Shown here: piece by piece, positions 19,287-28,890 of the stretch
Layout: every line of letters starts with the position of its first letter
Position numbering within the stretch: the stretch's first letter is position 1
Assembly: GCA_900318685.1 (NCBI GenBank)
Contig: ONLL01000016.1
Span: forward strand, 1-64,000
Origin: an uncultured Prevotellaceae bacterium
GTDB lineage: Bacteria > Bacteroidota > Bacteroidia > Bacteroidales > Bacteroidaceae
DNA: 64,000 bases
Direction: 5' to 3'
Notes under the pieces: model-generated
Seen by the model: the letters and a program-made list of their open reading frames with translations, nothing else
The model's database searches: none
Told to the model about the DNA's origin: nothing
Made by a program: the position numbers and the translations under genes

Positions 19287-20396
19287 ATGGAACATCCAGA
19301 GAATAGCAGCGAATATGCTGGACTACAAGTAAATAGTGGTGTAGAGCAGCCCTCTATCATCAATCCCTACCTGAAACGTAACCGCGTGCGCCGACGTGAA
19401 CTGTCAGCAGCAGAGATGGTGGAAGGCATCCTCCGTGGCGACGTCACCATCCTCTCACAGGCCGTCACCCTTATCGAGAGTGTCAATCCCGACCATCAGG
19501 CCAAGGCTCAGGAGGTCATCGAGAAATGCCTTCCCTATAGCGGCAATGCCGTTCGCATAGGTATCAGCGGTGTGCCAGGAGCAGGCAAATCCACGTCTAT
19601 CGACGAGTTTGGCATTCATCTGCTGAAGGAGAAAGGCGGCAAGCTGGCCGTGCTGGCCATCGACCCCAGCAGCGAACGGACCAAAGGCAGCATCCTGGGC
19701 GACAAGACCCGCATGGAAAAGCTGGCCGTTCATCCTGACTCATTCATCCGTCCCAGCCCGTCGGCAGGATCACTGGGCGGCGTAGCCCGTAAGACGCGTG
19801 AGACGATCATCCTCTGCGAGGCAGCAGGATTCGACAAAATCTTCGTCGAGACGGTAGGCGTGGGACAAAGCGAGACGGCCTGCCACTCGATGGTCGACTT
19901 CTTCCTTCTGATTCAGGTGGCAGGCACAGGCGACGAGCTGCAGGGCATCAAGCGTGGAATCATGGAAATCAGCGACGGCATCGTCATCAATAAGTGTGAC
20001 GGCGATAATGTGGACCGCTGCCAGATGGCTGCCACCAACTTCCGCAATGCCCTTCACTTCTTCCCCATGCCTGAGAGCGGATGGTCACCCAAGGTGCTTT
20101 GCTACTCGGGGTTCTATGGCACGGGAGTAAAAGAAGTATGGGACATGATCTATCAGTACTTCGACTTCGTCAAGGCCAACGGATACTTCGAATACCGGCG
20201 CAACGAGCAGTCGAAATACTGGATGTACGAGAGCATCAACGAGCACCTGCGCCAGAACTTCTACCACAACCCGCTCATTCGCGAGCAGCTGAAGGTGGCT
20301 GAGCAAACGGTGCTCACAGGTCAGAAAACCAGTTTCGTGGCAGCACAGCATCTGCTCGACCTCTACTACGAACAGCTCACAAACCGTTCACTGTAA
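19287..20396 (+). CDS. meaB: Methylmalonyl-CoA mutase-associated GTPase (MeaB/ArgK)
   Basis: This 369-residue SIMIBI-class GTPase has a P-loop GVPGAGKS at 95-102, the switch region VLAIDPSSERTKGSILGDKT, the long conserved ETVGVGQSE, and the guanine-specificity motif NKCDGDN. MeaB proteins guard and reload the B12 cofactor of methylmalonyl-CoA mutase in the succinate-propionate pathway. No mutase gene is in the window, so the partner must be elsewhere. It lies 6 bases after DUF1573 and 15 bases before ispH, in the same run. Confidence 0.95.
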   Translation: MEHPENSSEYAGLQVNSGVEQPSIINPYLKRNRVRRRELSAAEMVEGILRGDVTILSQAVTLIESVNPDHQAKAQEVIEKCLPYSGNAVRIGISGVPGAGKSTSIDEFGIHLLKEKGGKLAVLAIDPSSERTKGSILGDKTRMEKLAVHPDSFIRPSPSAGSLGGVARKTRETIILCEAAGFDKIFVETVGVGQSETACHSMVDFFLLIQVAGTGDELQGIKRGIMEISDGIVINKCDGDNVDRCQMAATNFRNALHFFPMPESGWSPKVLCYSGFYGTGVKEVWDMIYQYFDFVKANGYFEYRRNEQSKYWMYESINEHLRQNFYHNPLIREQLKVAEQTVLTGQKTSFVAAQHLLDLYYEQLTNRSL

Positions 20397-20411
20397 AAAA
20401 CATTTCACACG

Positions 20412-21263
20412 TTGCTCCAAATAGAAATCGACAACGGCAGCGGCTTCTGCTTCGGCGTGACGACAGCCATCAAGAAAGCAGAAGAGGAACTGGCAGCAGG
20501 CAAGACGCTCTACTGTCTGGGCGATATCGTGCACAATGGCATGGAGTGTGAGCGGCTGCGGCAGATGGGCCTCGTCACCATCAACCATGATGACCTGCAA
20601 ACGTTGCATAATGCCAAGGTACTCCTCCGTGCTCATGGTGAACCGCCTGAGACTTACGAACTGGCCCGAAGAAACAACATCGAGATCATAGATGCCACGT
20701 GTCCCGTTGTGCTGCAGTTGCAGAAACGCATCAAGAAGCAGTATGAGTCAGGAGCCGGTCAGATAGTCATCTTCGGAAAGAAAGGACATGCCGAGGTGCT
20801 GGGACTGGTGGGACAGACCAATGGCAACGCCATCGTCATCGAGAGCTTCAGCGAAGTGGTGAAACTCGATTTCACGCGCGACATCTATCTCTATTCGCAA
20901 ACCACGAAGAGCCTCGACGAGTTCCACCGTATCATCGAGTATATTCAGGCCCACATGGCTCCAGGAGCCTCGTTCAAGAGCTTCGACACTATCTGCCGCT
21001 CTGTTGCCAACCGTATGCCCAGCATCACACAGTTCGCCTCACGCCACGACCTGATCCTATTCGTCTGTGGGCGCAAGAGCAGTAACGGCAAGGTGCTCTT
21101 CAGCGAGTGCCTGCGGGTAAATGCCAATACCCACCTCATCGAAGGGCCTGAAGAAATAGAGCCCTCGTGGCTCGAGGGAATAGAGACGGTGGGCATCTGC
21201 GGCGCCACCTCCACCCCCAAGTGGCTCATGGAGCAATGTCACGACGCAATCCTGAGACTATAA
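20412..21263 (+). CDS. ispH: 4-hydroxy-3-methylbut-2-enyl diphosphate reductase
   Basis: This 283-residue iron-sulfur enzyme carries out the last step of the MEP isoprenoid pathway, giving IPP and DMAPP. Three cluster cysteines are visible in GFCFGV, DATCPV and DTICRS, and AHGEPP, KGHAEVLGL and GATSTPKWLME are typical. The start is a TTG at 20412: a stop in the same frame at 20394-20396 (the end of meaB) excludes anything more than five codons longer. No ATG precedes the conserved EIDNGSGFCFGV, and no strong ribosome site is visible. It lies between meaB and a GH20 gene. Confidence 0.95.
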   Translation: MLQIEIDNGSGFCFGVTTAIKKAEEELAAGKTLYCLGDIVHNGMECERLRQMGLVTINHDDLQTLHNAKVLLRAHGEPPETYELARRNNIEIIDATCPVVLQLQKRIKKQYESGAGQIVIFGKKGHAEVLGLVGQTNGNAIVIESFSEVVKLDFTRDIYLYSQTTKSLDEFHRIIEYIQAHMAPGASFKSFDTICRSVANRMPSITQFASRHDLILFVCGRKSSNGKVLFSECLRVNANTHLIEGPEEIEPSWLEGIETVGICGATSTPKWLMEQCHDAILRL

Positions 21264-21269
21264 ACCATA

Positions 21270-22748
21270 ATGATAATGAAAAGACTACTTTCCACCATCA
21301 CTGCCATCATTGCCTGCCTCAGCCTGCAGGCACAGTACGACATCATCCCCCTGCCCCAGAGCATCAACATCGACAGCAAGGGGCGCATGCTCGACATGAC
21401 TGCCGACACACCCGTCAATGACCAGCTCAATCCTAAGATCACATCGCCTGAAGGGTGGCGAATGACGGTCGACAAGCAGGGCATCACCATCGAGGGAAGC
21501 ACGGAGGCCGGCATCTTCTATGGGCATCAGGCCCTACGTCAGATCATGGCCGGTAAACCATCCCAGCTGCCCTATGCCGTCATCGAGAATGCTCCACGTT
21601 TCAGCTATCGAGGCATGCACCTCGACATCTGCCGTCATTTCTTTACGAAGGACGTGGTTAAGAACTATATCGACATGATGGCCCTGCACGGTATGAACAC
21701 CCTGCACTGGCACCTCACCGACGACCAGGGATGGCGCATCGAAATCAAGAAATGGCCCCGGCTGACACAGGTAGGAGGATGGCGCGACCGCACTGTTATT
21801 GGACGCAATATGGGACTTTACGACCACACCATGTACGGCGGTTATTACACCCAGAAGGACATCCGCGAGATTGTAAGCTATGCTGCCGAACGCCACATCA
21901 CCATTATTCCTGAGATCGACATGCCCGGCCACATGGTGGCAGCTGTCACAGCCTATCCTGAGCTGGGCTGTACGGGAGGTCCCTACGAGGTATGGCCCGA
22001 CTGGGGTGTCAGCGAGGATATCCTCTGCGGTGGCAATCCACGCGTCTACGAGTTCCTCACCGACGTGTTTGAGGAGGTGATGGCACTCTTCCCCTCACGC
22101 ATCATCCATATCGGAGGCGACGAGGCCCCAAAGGTACGCTGGAAGGCCTGTCCGAAGTGCCAGCAGAAGATGCGTCAGGAGCACCTCGACAACGAAGAGC
22201 ACTTGCAAGGCTATATGGTGCGTTATATGGAGAAGCTGTTCAGCAGTCACGGACGCGTGCTGATGGGATGGGACGAGATTATGGAATGTAATATTCCCAA
22301 GACATCGATCATTATGAACTGGCGCGACTGGAAGGGTGTAGGCGATCCTGCCGAAAAGGGATTCGACTGCGTACGAACGCCCAACAGCACCCTCTATTTC
22401 GATTTCTACCAGATTCCTTCTGGCGATTGGACCAATACGACCCTCATCGGCGGCTATTCGCCCCTGGAGAAGGTCTACAACTACGAGCCTGCTCCCGACT
22501 CGCTCACAGCCGAGCAGAAGGCCCACGTTCTGGGCGTGCAGGCCAACCTTTGGACAGAGTATATTGCCTATCCTGAGCTGATAGAGTATCAGGTGCTGCC
22601 ACGCATGGCTGCCCTCTCCGAGGTTCAGTGGGTGGATCCCAGTCGTAAAAACTACAAGGATTTCAAACAGCGACTGCAGCGCCTGCTCAGCATTTACGAT
22701 GAGGAGGAATGGAAGTACTGTCATGCAGACACAAAAATCGAGAAGTAA
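21270..22748 (+). CDS. Beta-N-acetylhexosaminidase (GH20)
   Basis: This is a secreted 492-residue glycoside hydrolase family 20 enzyme that removes terminal GlcNAc or GalNAc. ATG at 21270 or 21276 gives the signal peptide KRLLSTITAIIACLSLQAQ. A GH20b-like N-terminal domain is followed by the barrel with RGMHLDICRHFF, WHLTDDQGWRIEIK and the catalytic pair in HIGGDEAPK (Asp284-Glu285). WANLWTEY-type sequence appears as QANLWTEY. It lies 6 bases after ispH. Mucin or host-glycan feeding, or chitobiose recycling, are possible roles. Confidence 0.95.
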   Translation: MIMKRLLSTITAIIACLSLQAQYDIIPLPQSINIDSKGRMLDMTADTPVNDQLNPKITSPEGWRMTVDKQGITIEGSTEAGIFYGHQALRQIMAGKPSQLPYAVIENAPRFSYRGMHLDICRHFFTKDVVKNYIDMMALHGMNTLHWHLTDDQGWRIEIKKWPRLTQVGGWRDRTVIGRNMGLYDHTMYGGYYTQKDIREIVSYAAERHITIIPEIDMPGHMVAAVTAYPELGCTGGPYEVWPDWGVSEDILCGGNPRVYEFLTDVFEEVMALFPSRIIHIGGDEAPKVRWKACPKCQQKMRQEHLDNEEHLQGYMVRYMEKLFSSHGRVLMGWDEIMECNIPKTSIIMNWRDWKGVGDPAEKGFDCVRTPNSTLYFDFYQIPSGDWTNTTLIGGYSPLEKVYNYEPAPDSLTAEQKAHVLGVQANLWTEYIAYPELIEYQVLPRMAALSEVQWVDPSRKNYKDFKQRLQRLLSIYDEEEWKYCHADTKIEK

Positions 22749-22777
22749 GTGATGACAGGCGAGAAGCCTGAAGAAGG

Positions 22778-24949
22778 ATGCGACTAGTACACATCTTTAT
22801 ATATATAGCATTGCTGGGCATGAGTGCCTGGGGACAGAGCCCTGACAGAGCGAAGCTATCGCCCTGGCTGCGACAGATTGCCCGGGTTCAGAACTCAGTG
22901 CCATCACAGGAGGGGCCTGTCCGACAAAAAGCTCAGCAAAGCCCACTGGTGCATGCCTTCGTCCGCCTGACTCCCGACGGCAACAAGGCTCTCAGCGAGA
23001 ATGGCTGCCAAAGCCTGGCTTCCTACGGCAACCTCCATATTGCCAGCATCCCCATCAACAGGCTCAGTGCAATGTCCCACGACCCTCGTGTGCTGCGCAT
23101 CGAGGCCAGTCCCAGTAATCATGTGCTCACTGACTCGATGGCTATACACCTCCATGCTACTGATGTGTACACAGGACAGGGACTGCCTCAGGCTTATACG
23201 GGCAAAGGGGTGGTGATGGGTCTGATGGATGTCGGCTTCGACCTTACCCATCCGAACTTCTATTCGCGCGACACTTCCGACTACCGCATCCGTCGCTTCT
23301 GGGATCAGTTGTCGCAGGACACCATCGGCAGTCCCTTCCCCGTTGGACGCGACTTTACCACTAAGGAGGAGCTGCTAGCACTTGGCCACTCACGCGACGG
23401 ACTCGACCTGACGCATGGCACCCACACCCTGGGCATCGCTGCAGGCAGTGGCTACGGCACCCAATATCGTGGTATGGCTCCTGAAGCCGACATCTGTCTG
23501 GTAGCAAATGCCGTGACCGACGACCTGCCATACATCGACTCGACGGATGTCTACAAGTACACCTTTGCCACCGATGCCCTTGGCTTCAAGTACATCTTCG
23601 ACTATGCCGATGCCGTAGACAAGCCCTGCGTCATCTCCTTCAGCGAAGGAAGCATGCAGGACTTCTATGGCTACGACCAGCTCTATTACGAGATGCTCGA
23701 CAGCCTCACAGGACCTGGACACATCATGGTGGCGGCAGCCGGCAACGAAGGGAATAACAGGTCATACCTGCGCAAAGAGCGTGGCCTGCCCTCAGCAGGA
23801 GCCTTTCTGCGCTGTGCCGACACTACGATGATGGTAGTGCTCAAGTCGAGCGATCTGTTCAACATGCGACTGGTGGCCTACGACAATCCTTACGACACGC
23901 TTCTCATCGCCTCTCATCAGGTAGTGGCAGCCCCCGACTCCACCCTCGACATCGACTGGGCAGGATATCATGTGCTCGTCGAAGGCTACAACTCATGTTA
24001 TGACGAAGCCGACATGTGCTACGACATCACCGTCAGCAATCCCCTGACCATAGGCTACAAGCCACGACTGTCGCTGGAACTCACAGGGACGGGTGCCGAT
24101 GTCGAGCTGTGGAAGGTCAACGGCCAACTCACCACCTATGCTGAGAACCTGCTGCTCAATGGTGGTGAGAGCACCCACAACATTCACTCGCCTTCCAGTG
24201 CACCCTGTGTCATCAGCGTCGGAGCCACCACCTATCGCGATCACATCATCAATGCTCAGGGCGAAAAGATGAGCTACTGGGGAGGCACAGGCGGAGTCCT
24301 CACCGACTTCTCGTCGAAAGGTCCCACGATGGACAACCGCATCAAGCCCGACTGTGTGGCACCAGGCAACAATATCATCTCTTCCTACAGTAGCTTCTTC
24401 ATGGAGAGCCATCCTGAGTCGAGCGACCTCAACTGGAACATAGCCACATTCCCTTTCAACAATCGCACCTATGCCTGGACAGCCAATAGCGGCACGTCAT
24501 CATCGTCACCAGCAGTAGGCGGAGCCATCGCCCTCTGGCTGCAGGCCTGCCCTACCCTCTCACCGGAGGACGTGAGAGGCATTCTCGAACGCACCTGTCG
24601 CCACAACGATCCTGATCTCGACTATCCCAACAACTACTACGGCTATGGCCAGCTCGATGTCTATGCCGGACTGCTGGAGGTGCTCCAGATAGCCGAACAC
24701 ATCGACATTCCCCGTCAGCACACTTCAGCCAGCATCAGCCTGCGTCCTGGTCAATTGATTATCACATTGCCCGAAGCCTCTGATTCGCATGTTCCCCTGC
24801 GCCTCTACGACCTTACCGGACGACCCGTGCTGTCCACCACCCTTCCTGCCTCCATCCAGGAACACACGATCGTCTTGCCCTCTTTGCCTGCGGGAGTCTA
24901 TGCCCTCACTATCGGTAACGGCTCAACCCTCATCCGTATAAGCCAATAA
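22778..24949 (+). CDS. Secreted S8 (subtilisin-like) serine protease with type IX sorting-like tail
   Basis: This 723-residue protein has a signal peptide (MRLVHIFIYIALLGMSAWGQ), a propeptide of about 120 residues and a peptidase S8 domain. The triad is visible: Asp151 in MGLMDVGFD, His213 in THGTHTLG, Ser574 in SGTSSSSPAVGG; AAAGNEGN contains the oxyanion Asn. The last 80 residues ([28 protein letters not shown]) match the type A C-terminal domain used by the type IX secretion system, in keeping with porQ at 49645. It is probably attached to or released from the surface. A ribosome site AAGAAGG precedes the ATG. Confidence 0.93.
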   Translation: MRLVHIFIYIALLGMSAWGQSPDRAKLSPWLRQIARVQNSVPSQEGPVRQKAQQSPLVHAFVRLTPDGNKALSENGCQSLASYGNLHIASIPINRLSAMSHDPRVLRIEASPSNHVLTDSMAIHLHATDVYTGQGLPQAYTGKGVVMGLMDVGFDLTHPNFYSRDTSDYRIRRFWDQLSQDTIGSPFPVGRDFTTKEELLALGHSRDGLDLTHGTHTLGIAAGSGYGTQYRGMAPEADICLVANAVTDDLPYIDSTDVYKYTFATDALGFKYIFDYADAVDKPCVISFSEGSMQDFYGYDQLYYEMLDSLTGPGHIMVAAAGNEGNNRSYLRKERGLPSAGAFLRCADTTMMVVLKSSDLFNMRLVAYDNPYDTLLIASHQVVAAPDSTLDIDWAGYHVLVEGYNSCYDEADMCYDITVSNPLTIGYKPRLSLELTGTGADVELWKVNGQLTTYAENLLLNGGESTHNIHSPSSAPCVISVGATTYRDHIINAQGEKMSYWGGTGGVLTDFSSKGPTMDNRIKPDCVAPGNNIISSYSSFFMESHPESSDLNWNIATFPFNNRTYAWTANSGTSSSSPAVGGAIALWLQACPTLSPEDVRGILERTCRHNDPDLDYPNNYYGYGQLDVYAGLLEVLQIAEHIDIPRQHTSASISLRPGQLIITLPEASDSHVPLRLYDLTGRPVLSTTLPASIQEHTIVLPSLPAGVYALTIGNGSTLIRISQ

Positions 24950-24959
24950 CAAGCAGGTT

Positions 24960-26222
24960 ATGCTTAAGAAGGACAACAAGTGGAACTATCTGGCTATCAG
25001 TCTAACCCTTATATTTGCCTGTTTGTCACATAGTGTTATGATGGCACAGACGCGCTTTGAGTCGGTTGTCATCGACAGCAAGACTAGCGAGCCGCTTGCC
25101 TATGCCAGCGTCAGCAGTAGCAGGCACAATGCCACCATCACCAATGCTGAAGGAGCCTTCCGCATCAAGTGTGGGCCTACCGATCGGTTGCAAATATCAT
25201 TTATAGGCTACAAGAAAGTAGAAATCATGGCTGCCGACTTAAAGGCCATCACACCTTTGGACCCCATACAAAACACGCTGGACGAGGTAGTCGTGAAGCC
25301 ACTGAAGCTGCGTGATTTCATTCGCAAGACCGCCAAGGAGACACTCCAGCAAATAAAGCTGTACGGGGATTGTACATCGACATTCTTCTATCGGCAGACC
25401 TCGCATTGCGACACCACATGCAACGAGTACGTAGAGGCGTTTTTGTCAGGTCAGGCAGCGGTAGAACTTAAAAACCTGATCCTGCTCACAGGTCGCTATG
25501 CTGCCATCGCCCCCGACAGTGCCAACTCCTACGCCTACTATCGTAACTACTACACTTTTTCGCAACTCGAACTTGTAGGAAAGAAGCGCGAGCACGACCC
25601 TGATGACACTATCGTACCGTTGCTGTACTACTACGACAACTACTATCTCACGGACTACAGCTATACCCTCGATGACCAGGGCCGAAGTATTGTCGTGATC
25701 AACTTCACACCCAGGACCAAGGTGATACGTCCCATCCTGGCAGCAACGCTCTACATCGACGAGGAAACGATGCATATCATAAAGGTCGTGGGGCACGGTG
25801 TGAACACCTTCATCAGGACGGGCACCTGGATGGAGGATGAGGTGGTAGAGGCAGAGGTGGAGGAGGACGCTATCGCCGACAGCCATCCCTATTTCACATG
25901 GATCATCCCTTCCGACTTTGATTTTGTCATTACAATGACGGAGAAAAACGGTTATACTGAAGTGGAATCGATACACGTCGAGACGAAGCATGAGTTCAAC
26001 GACAGGACTATCGCAACCAGCTCGCTGCTCTTTAATATTGGCAACGGCAGCAAGGAAAGCGGACAGGACATGATATTCTACGGTAATATGCACAGAATGA
26101 TAGAGAAGCAGGGCTATGACCCAAAGTTCTGGAAGGAAAACGAGGTCGTTCGCCGTACGCCAGTCGAGCAGCATGTAGCAGAGCTCTCTGAGAACGACCA
26201 TCTCTTTGGCAACTACAAATAG
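24960..26222 (+). CDS. Carboxypeptidase-regulatory-like domain protein
   Basis: This is a 420-residue exported protein. After a signal segment (NYLAISLTLIFACLSHSVMM), residues 35-95 form a carboxypeptidase D regulatory-like (transthyretin-type) domain: VVIDSKTSEPLAYASVSSS, TNAEGAFRI, LQISFIGYKK. Residues 100-400 resemble the DUF5686-like beta-rich outer-membrane-associated region found behind this domain in Bacteroidota, but I cannot confirm it. There is no plug or TonB box. It lies 10 bases after the S8 protease and is the last gene of the run. Confidence 0.75.
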   Translation: MLKKDNKWNYLAISLTLIFACLSHSVMMAQTRFESVVIDSKTSEPLAYASVSSSRHNATITNAEGAFRIKCGPTDRLQISFIGYKKVEIMAADLKAITPLDPIQNTLDEVVVKPLKLRDFIRKTAKETLQQIKLYGDCTSTFFYRQTSHCDTTCNEYVEAFLSGQAAVELKNLILLTGRYAAIAPDSANSYAYYRNYYTFSQLELVGKKREHDPDDTIVPLLYYYDNYYLTDYSYTLDDQGRSIVVINFTPRTKVIRPILAATLYIDEETMHIIKVVGHGVNTFIRTGTWMEDEVVEAEVEEDAIADSHPYFTWIIPSDFDFVITMTEKNGYTEVESIHVETKHEFNDRTIATSSLLFNIGNGSKESGQDMIFYGNMHRMIEKQGYDPKFWKENEVVRRTPVEQHVAELSENDHLFGNYK

Positions 26223-26233
26223 CACGGAAGAGC

Positions 26234-26263
26234 CCCAAAAGTAAAAACTGGGATGCTTTTGGG
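26234..26263 (+). terminator. Hairpin after the seven-gene run
   Basis: CCCAAAAG (26234-26241) and CTTTTGGG (26256-26263) form an 8-bp stem with a 14-base loop, 12 bases after the stop at 26222. There is no T-tract, so it may be a weak or factor-assisted terminator or an mRNA 3' end stabiliser. Confidence 0.5.
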
Positions 26264-26292
26264 ACCTTTGCGCTCGGAAAATTGCAAATATA

Positions 26293-26324
26293 TTTGCATT
26301 TTCGCTCGCTTATTCGTACCTTTG
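26293..26324 (+). promoter_or_regulatory. Promoter for argS
   Basis: TTTG (26293-26296) and TACCTTTG (26317-26324) are 20 bases apart, an exact Bacteroidota promoter. The argS ATG is 19 bases after the -7 box. Confidence 0.8.
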
Positions 26325-26343
26325 CACCCAAATTTGTACGAAC

Positions 26344-28122
26344 ATGAATATTGAGACACTGATAAGCCAGTCGGCCAAGGAAGCCGTGAAGGCACTATAT
26401 GGGCAGGATGTGCCCGAGAAGATGGTGCAGCTGCAGAAGACACGCAGCGAGTTTGAAGGAAATCTCACCCTCGTGGTGTTCCCCTTTGTCAAGATGGCCC
26501 GCAAAAGCCCTGAGCAGACAGCTCAGGAGATAGGCCAGTACCTGGTGGAGCACTGTTCGGCCATAGAGAAATATAATGTTGTGAAGGGATTCCTCAACCT
26601 GAGCGTAGGCGAAGGAGCGTGGCTGCAGCTCTTGGAAGCTATCGACCAAGACGACCACTTCGGCACGAAGGTAGCTGGCGATGAAGCTCCCCTCGTGATG
26701 ATAGAATACTCCAGCCCCAACACCAACAAGCCCCTTCACCTGGGTCATGTGCGCAACAACCTGCTGGGATGGTCGCTGGCTCAGATCATGGAGGCCAACG
26801 GCAACCGCGTGGTCAAGACCAACATCGTGAACGACCGCGGCATACACATCTGCAAGTCGATGCTGGCCTGGCTGAGATGGGGCAACGGTGAGACACCTGA
26901 GAGCTCTGGCAAGAAGGGCGATCACCTCATCGGCGACTACTACGTAGCCTTCGACAAGCACTATCGCGAAGAGGTAAAGGAACTCGTGGCTCAAGGCATG
27001 GACGAGGAGAAAGCCAAGCAAGAGGCTCCGCTCATCAAGGAGGCTCACGAGATGCTGGTGAAATGGGAGCAGGGCGATGCTGAGGTGCGAGCCCTGTGGG
27101 AGAAGATGAACAGCTGGGTGTATGCCGGCTTCGACGAGACCTACAAGAAGATGGGCGTCTCGTTCGACAAGATATACTACGAATCGCAGACTTACCTCAA
27201 GGGCAAGGCCAAGGTTGAGGAAGGACTGGCGAAGGGACTCTTCGAGCGTCATGACGACGGCAGCGTGTGGGCCGACCTCACCAACGAGGGTCTCGACCAG
27301 AAGCTGCTGCTGCGCTCTGACGGCACCAGCGTCTATATGACGCAGGACATCGGAACGGCTGAGATGCGCTATGAGGACTATCCCATCGACAAGATGATCT
27401 ACGTCGTGGGCAACGAGCAGAACTATCACTTCCAGGTGCTCTCCATCCTGCTCGACCGCCTCGGCTTCAAGTGGGGCAAGGAACTGACGCACTTCTCCTA
27501 TGGTATGGTGGAGCTGCCCAACGGCAAGATGAAGAGCCGTGAGGGAACGGTGGTCGATGCCGACGACCTGATGGAGCTCATGGTCGAGGACGCCTACAAG
27601 ACCTCGATGGAGCTTGGCAAGTTCGACGACATGACTGAGGAGGAGCGCCAGGAGATAGCCCGCATCGTGGGTATGGGTGCCCTGAAGTACTTCATCCTCA
27701 AGGTCGATGCCCGCAAGAACATGCTGTTCAATCCTGAGGAGTCGATCGACTTCAACGGCAACACAGGTCCCTTCATCCAATATACGCATGCCCGCATCCG
27801 TAGTATCCTCCGCAAAGCTCCGGAAACTCAGGTCATTCCGGAAACTCCGGAATTAAACGAGAAGGAGATCGAACTCATTCAGAAGATGAACGAGTTCGGC
27901 GCAGCCGTTGAGCAGGCCGGCAAGGACTATTCACCCAGCGGCATCGCCAACTACTGCTACGAGCTGACGAAGGTGTTTAATCAGTTCTACCACGACTACT
28001 CCATCCTCAACGAGCCTGATGCCGCCAAGCGTCAGATGCGCCTCATGCTGGCCAAGAACGTGGCCAAGATCATCAAGGCAGGTATGGCCCTCCTCGGCAT
28101 CGAGGTGCCCGAGCGCATGTAG
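26344..28122 (+). CDS. argS: Arginine-tRNA ligase
   Basis: This 592-residue class I synthetase charges tRNA-Arg. The N-terminal additional domain precedes the HIGH variant in EYSSPNTNKPLHLGHVRNN; the KMSKS-like segment is GKMKSREGTVV, and the C-terminal anticodon domain contains NTGPFIQYTHARI. Length is usual. A complete promoter lies just upstream, and an RNase H gene follows after 36 bases. Confidence 0.97.
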   Translation: MNIETLISQSAKEAVKALYGQDVPEKMVQLQKTRSEFEGNLTLVVFPFVKMARKSPEQTAQEIGQYLVEHCSAIEKYNVVKGFLNLSVGEGAWLQLLEAIDQDDHFGTKVAGDEAPLVMIEYSSPNTNKPLHLGHVRNNLLGWSLAQIMEANGNRVVKTNIVNDRGIHICKSMLAWLRWGNGETPESSGKKGDHLIGDYYVAFDKHYREEVKELVAQGMDEEKAKQEAPLIKEAHEMLVKWEQGDAEVRALWEKMNSWVYAGFDETYKKMGVSFDKIYYESQTYLKGKAKVEEGLAKGLFERHDDGSVWADLTNEGLDQKLLLRSDGTSVYMTQDIGTAEMRYEDYPIDKMIYVVGNEQNYHFQVLSILLDRLGFKWGKELTHFSYGMVELPNGKMKSREGTVVDADDLMELMVEDAYKTSMELGKFDDMTEEERQEIARIVGMGALKYFILKVDARKNMLFNPEESIDFNGNTGPFIQYTHARIRSILRKAPETQVIPETPELNEKEIELIQKMNEFGAAVEQAGKDYSPSGIANYCYELTKVFNQFYHDYSILNEPDAAKRQMRLMLAKNVAKIIKAGMALLGIEVPERM

Positions 28123-28158
28123 TTCAGTTCATTGCGACTCTGTCGCAATCTCAAAGAC

Positions 28159-28620
28159 ATGACACAGAACCCTCCCGACTATCGTCACGACACCGTGCTC
28201 CCACTTCCTCTAGAAGTGACAGCCGATGCCTGGGCCGTCGATGCGGGTTGCTCAGGCAATCCCGGACCGATGGAGTATCAGGCCATCGACTTGCAGACGG
28301 GATATCGGGTCTTTCACTTCGGGCCGATGAAGGGCACCAACAACATCGGCGAGTTCCTGGCCATCGTGCATGCCCTCGCCCTCTGTTGGCAGCAGGGGCT
28401 ACCTAACAAGACCATCTACAGCGACTCCTACAACGCTATCCTCTGGGTGAAGAAGCGCCAGTGCAAGACAAAGCTCGAGCGCACACCTGAGACAGAGCAG
28501 CTTTATCAGATCATCACCCGGGCTGAGAACTGGCTTCGCACCCACGACTTCCGCAACCCCATCATCAAATGGGAGACAGACAAATGGGGCGAGATTCCCG
28601 CCGATTTCGGAAGGAAATAG
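28159..28620 (+). CDS. Ribonuclease H family protein
   Basis: This 153-residue protein begins at ATG 28159 (MTQNPPDYRH). It is a type I RNase H fold that would cut the RNA strand of RNA-DNA hybrids. The four acidic residues are visible: Asp28 in AVDAGCSGNPG, Glu65 in NNIGEF, Asp89 in YSDSYNAI and Asp141 in WETDKWGE. GTNNIGEFLAIVHAL is the typical helix. It lacks the usual N-terminal hybrid-binding domain. It follows argS closely and may share its transcript. Confidence 0.9.
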   Translation: MTQNPPDYRHDTVLPLPLEVTADAWAVDAGCSGNPGPMEYQAIDLQTGYRVFHFGPMKGTNNIGEFLAIVHALALCWQQGLPNKTIYSDSYNAILWVKKRQCKTKLERTPETEQLYQIITRAENWLRTHDFRNPIIKWETDKWGEIPADFGRK

Positions 28621-28640
28621 CAGCAAACTTGCAGGGACTG

Positions 28641-28779
28641 CGGACAGAGCACACGCTGGTTGCGGACGGAGCATACGACGGTTACGGACGGAGCATACGC
28701 TGGTTGCGGACGGAGCATACGACGGTTGCGGACGGAGCATACGACGGTTGCGGACGGAGCATACGACGGTTGCGGACGA
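28641..28779. repeat. 22-bp tandem repeat, six units plus a partial
   Basis: Six head-to-tail units of exact length 22 (consensus CGGACGGAGCATACGACGGT plus TG) run from 28641 to 28772, followed by a 7-base partial. Units 4 to 6 are identical; the first is most diverged. Both strands lack stops across the array, so long open frames appear there in several phases, but 22 is not a multiple of 3 and no ribosome site is visible. It sits 20 bases after the RNase H stop. No spacers exist, so this is not a CRISPR array. Confidence 0.9.
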
Positions 28780-28890
28780 GCGAGCCCAAAGTGACCTACC
28801 GCTCTACGCCTACCGACTGAAGGCTACACACCTACTGAGTGTGAACCGTTTACCTACCGAGTATAGTCGTTCTAATCGGTAATTTTGCCG

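Noticed and set aside
20412-21263. Toxin-antitoxin or restriction genes in the meaB-ispH region
   Set aside because: All frames there are explained by housekeeping enzymes with clear signatures.
26395-27789. 464-codon minus-strand frame opposite argS
   Set aside because: Its translation is low-complexity and hydrophobic, typical of antisense shadow, and argS is unmistakable on the other strand.
28641-28779. CRISPR array
   Set aside because: The units are contiguous with no spacers, and no cas gene is nearby.
28569-28820. Repetitive protein encoded by the 22-bp repeat (peptide units such as TEHTTVADGAYDGCG)
   Set aside because: The unit length is not a multiple of 3, both strands are equally open, and no ribosome site is present.
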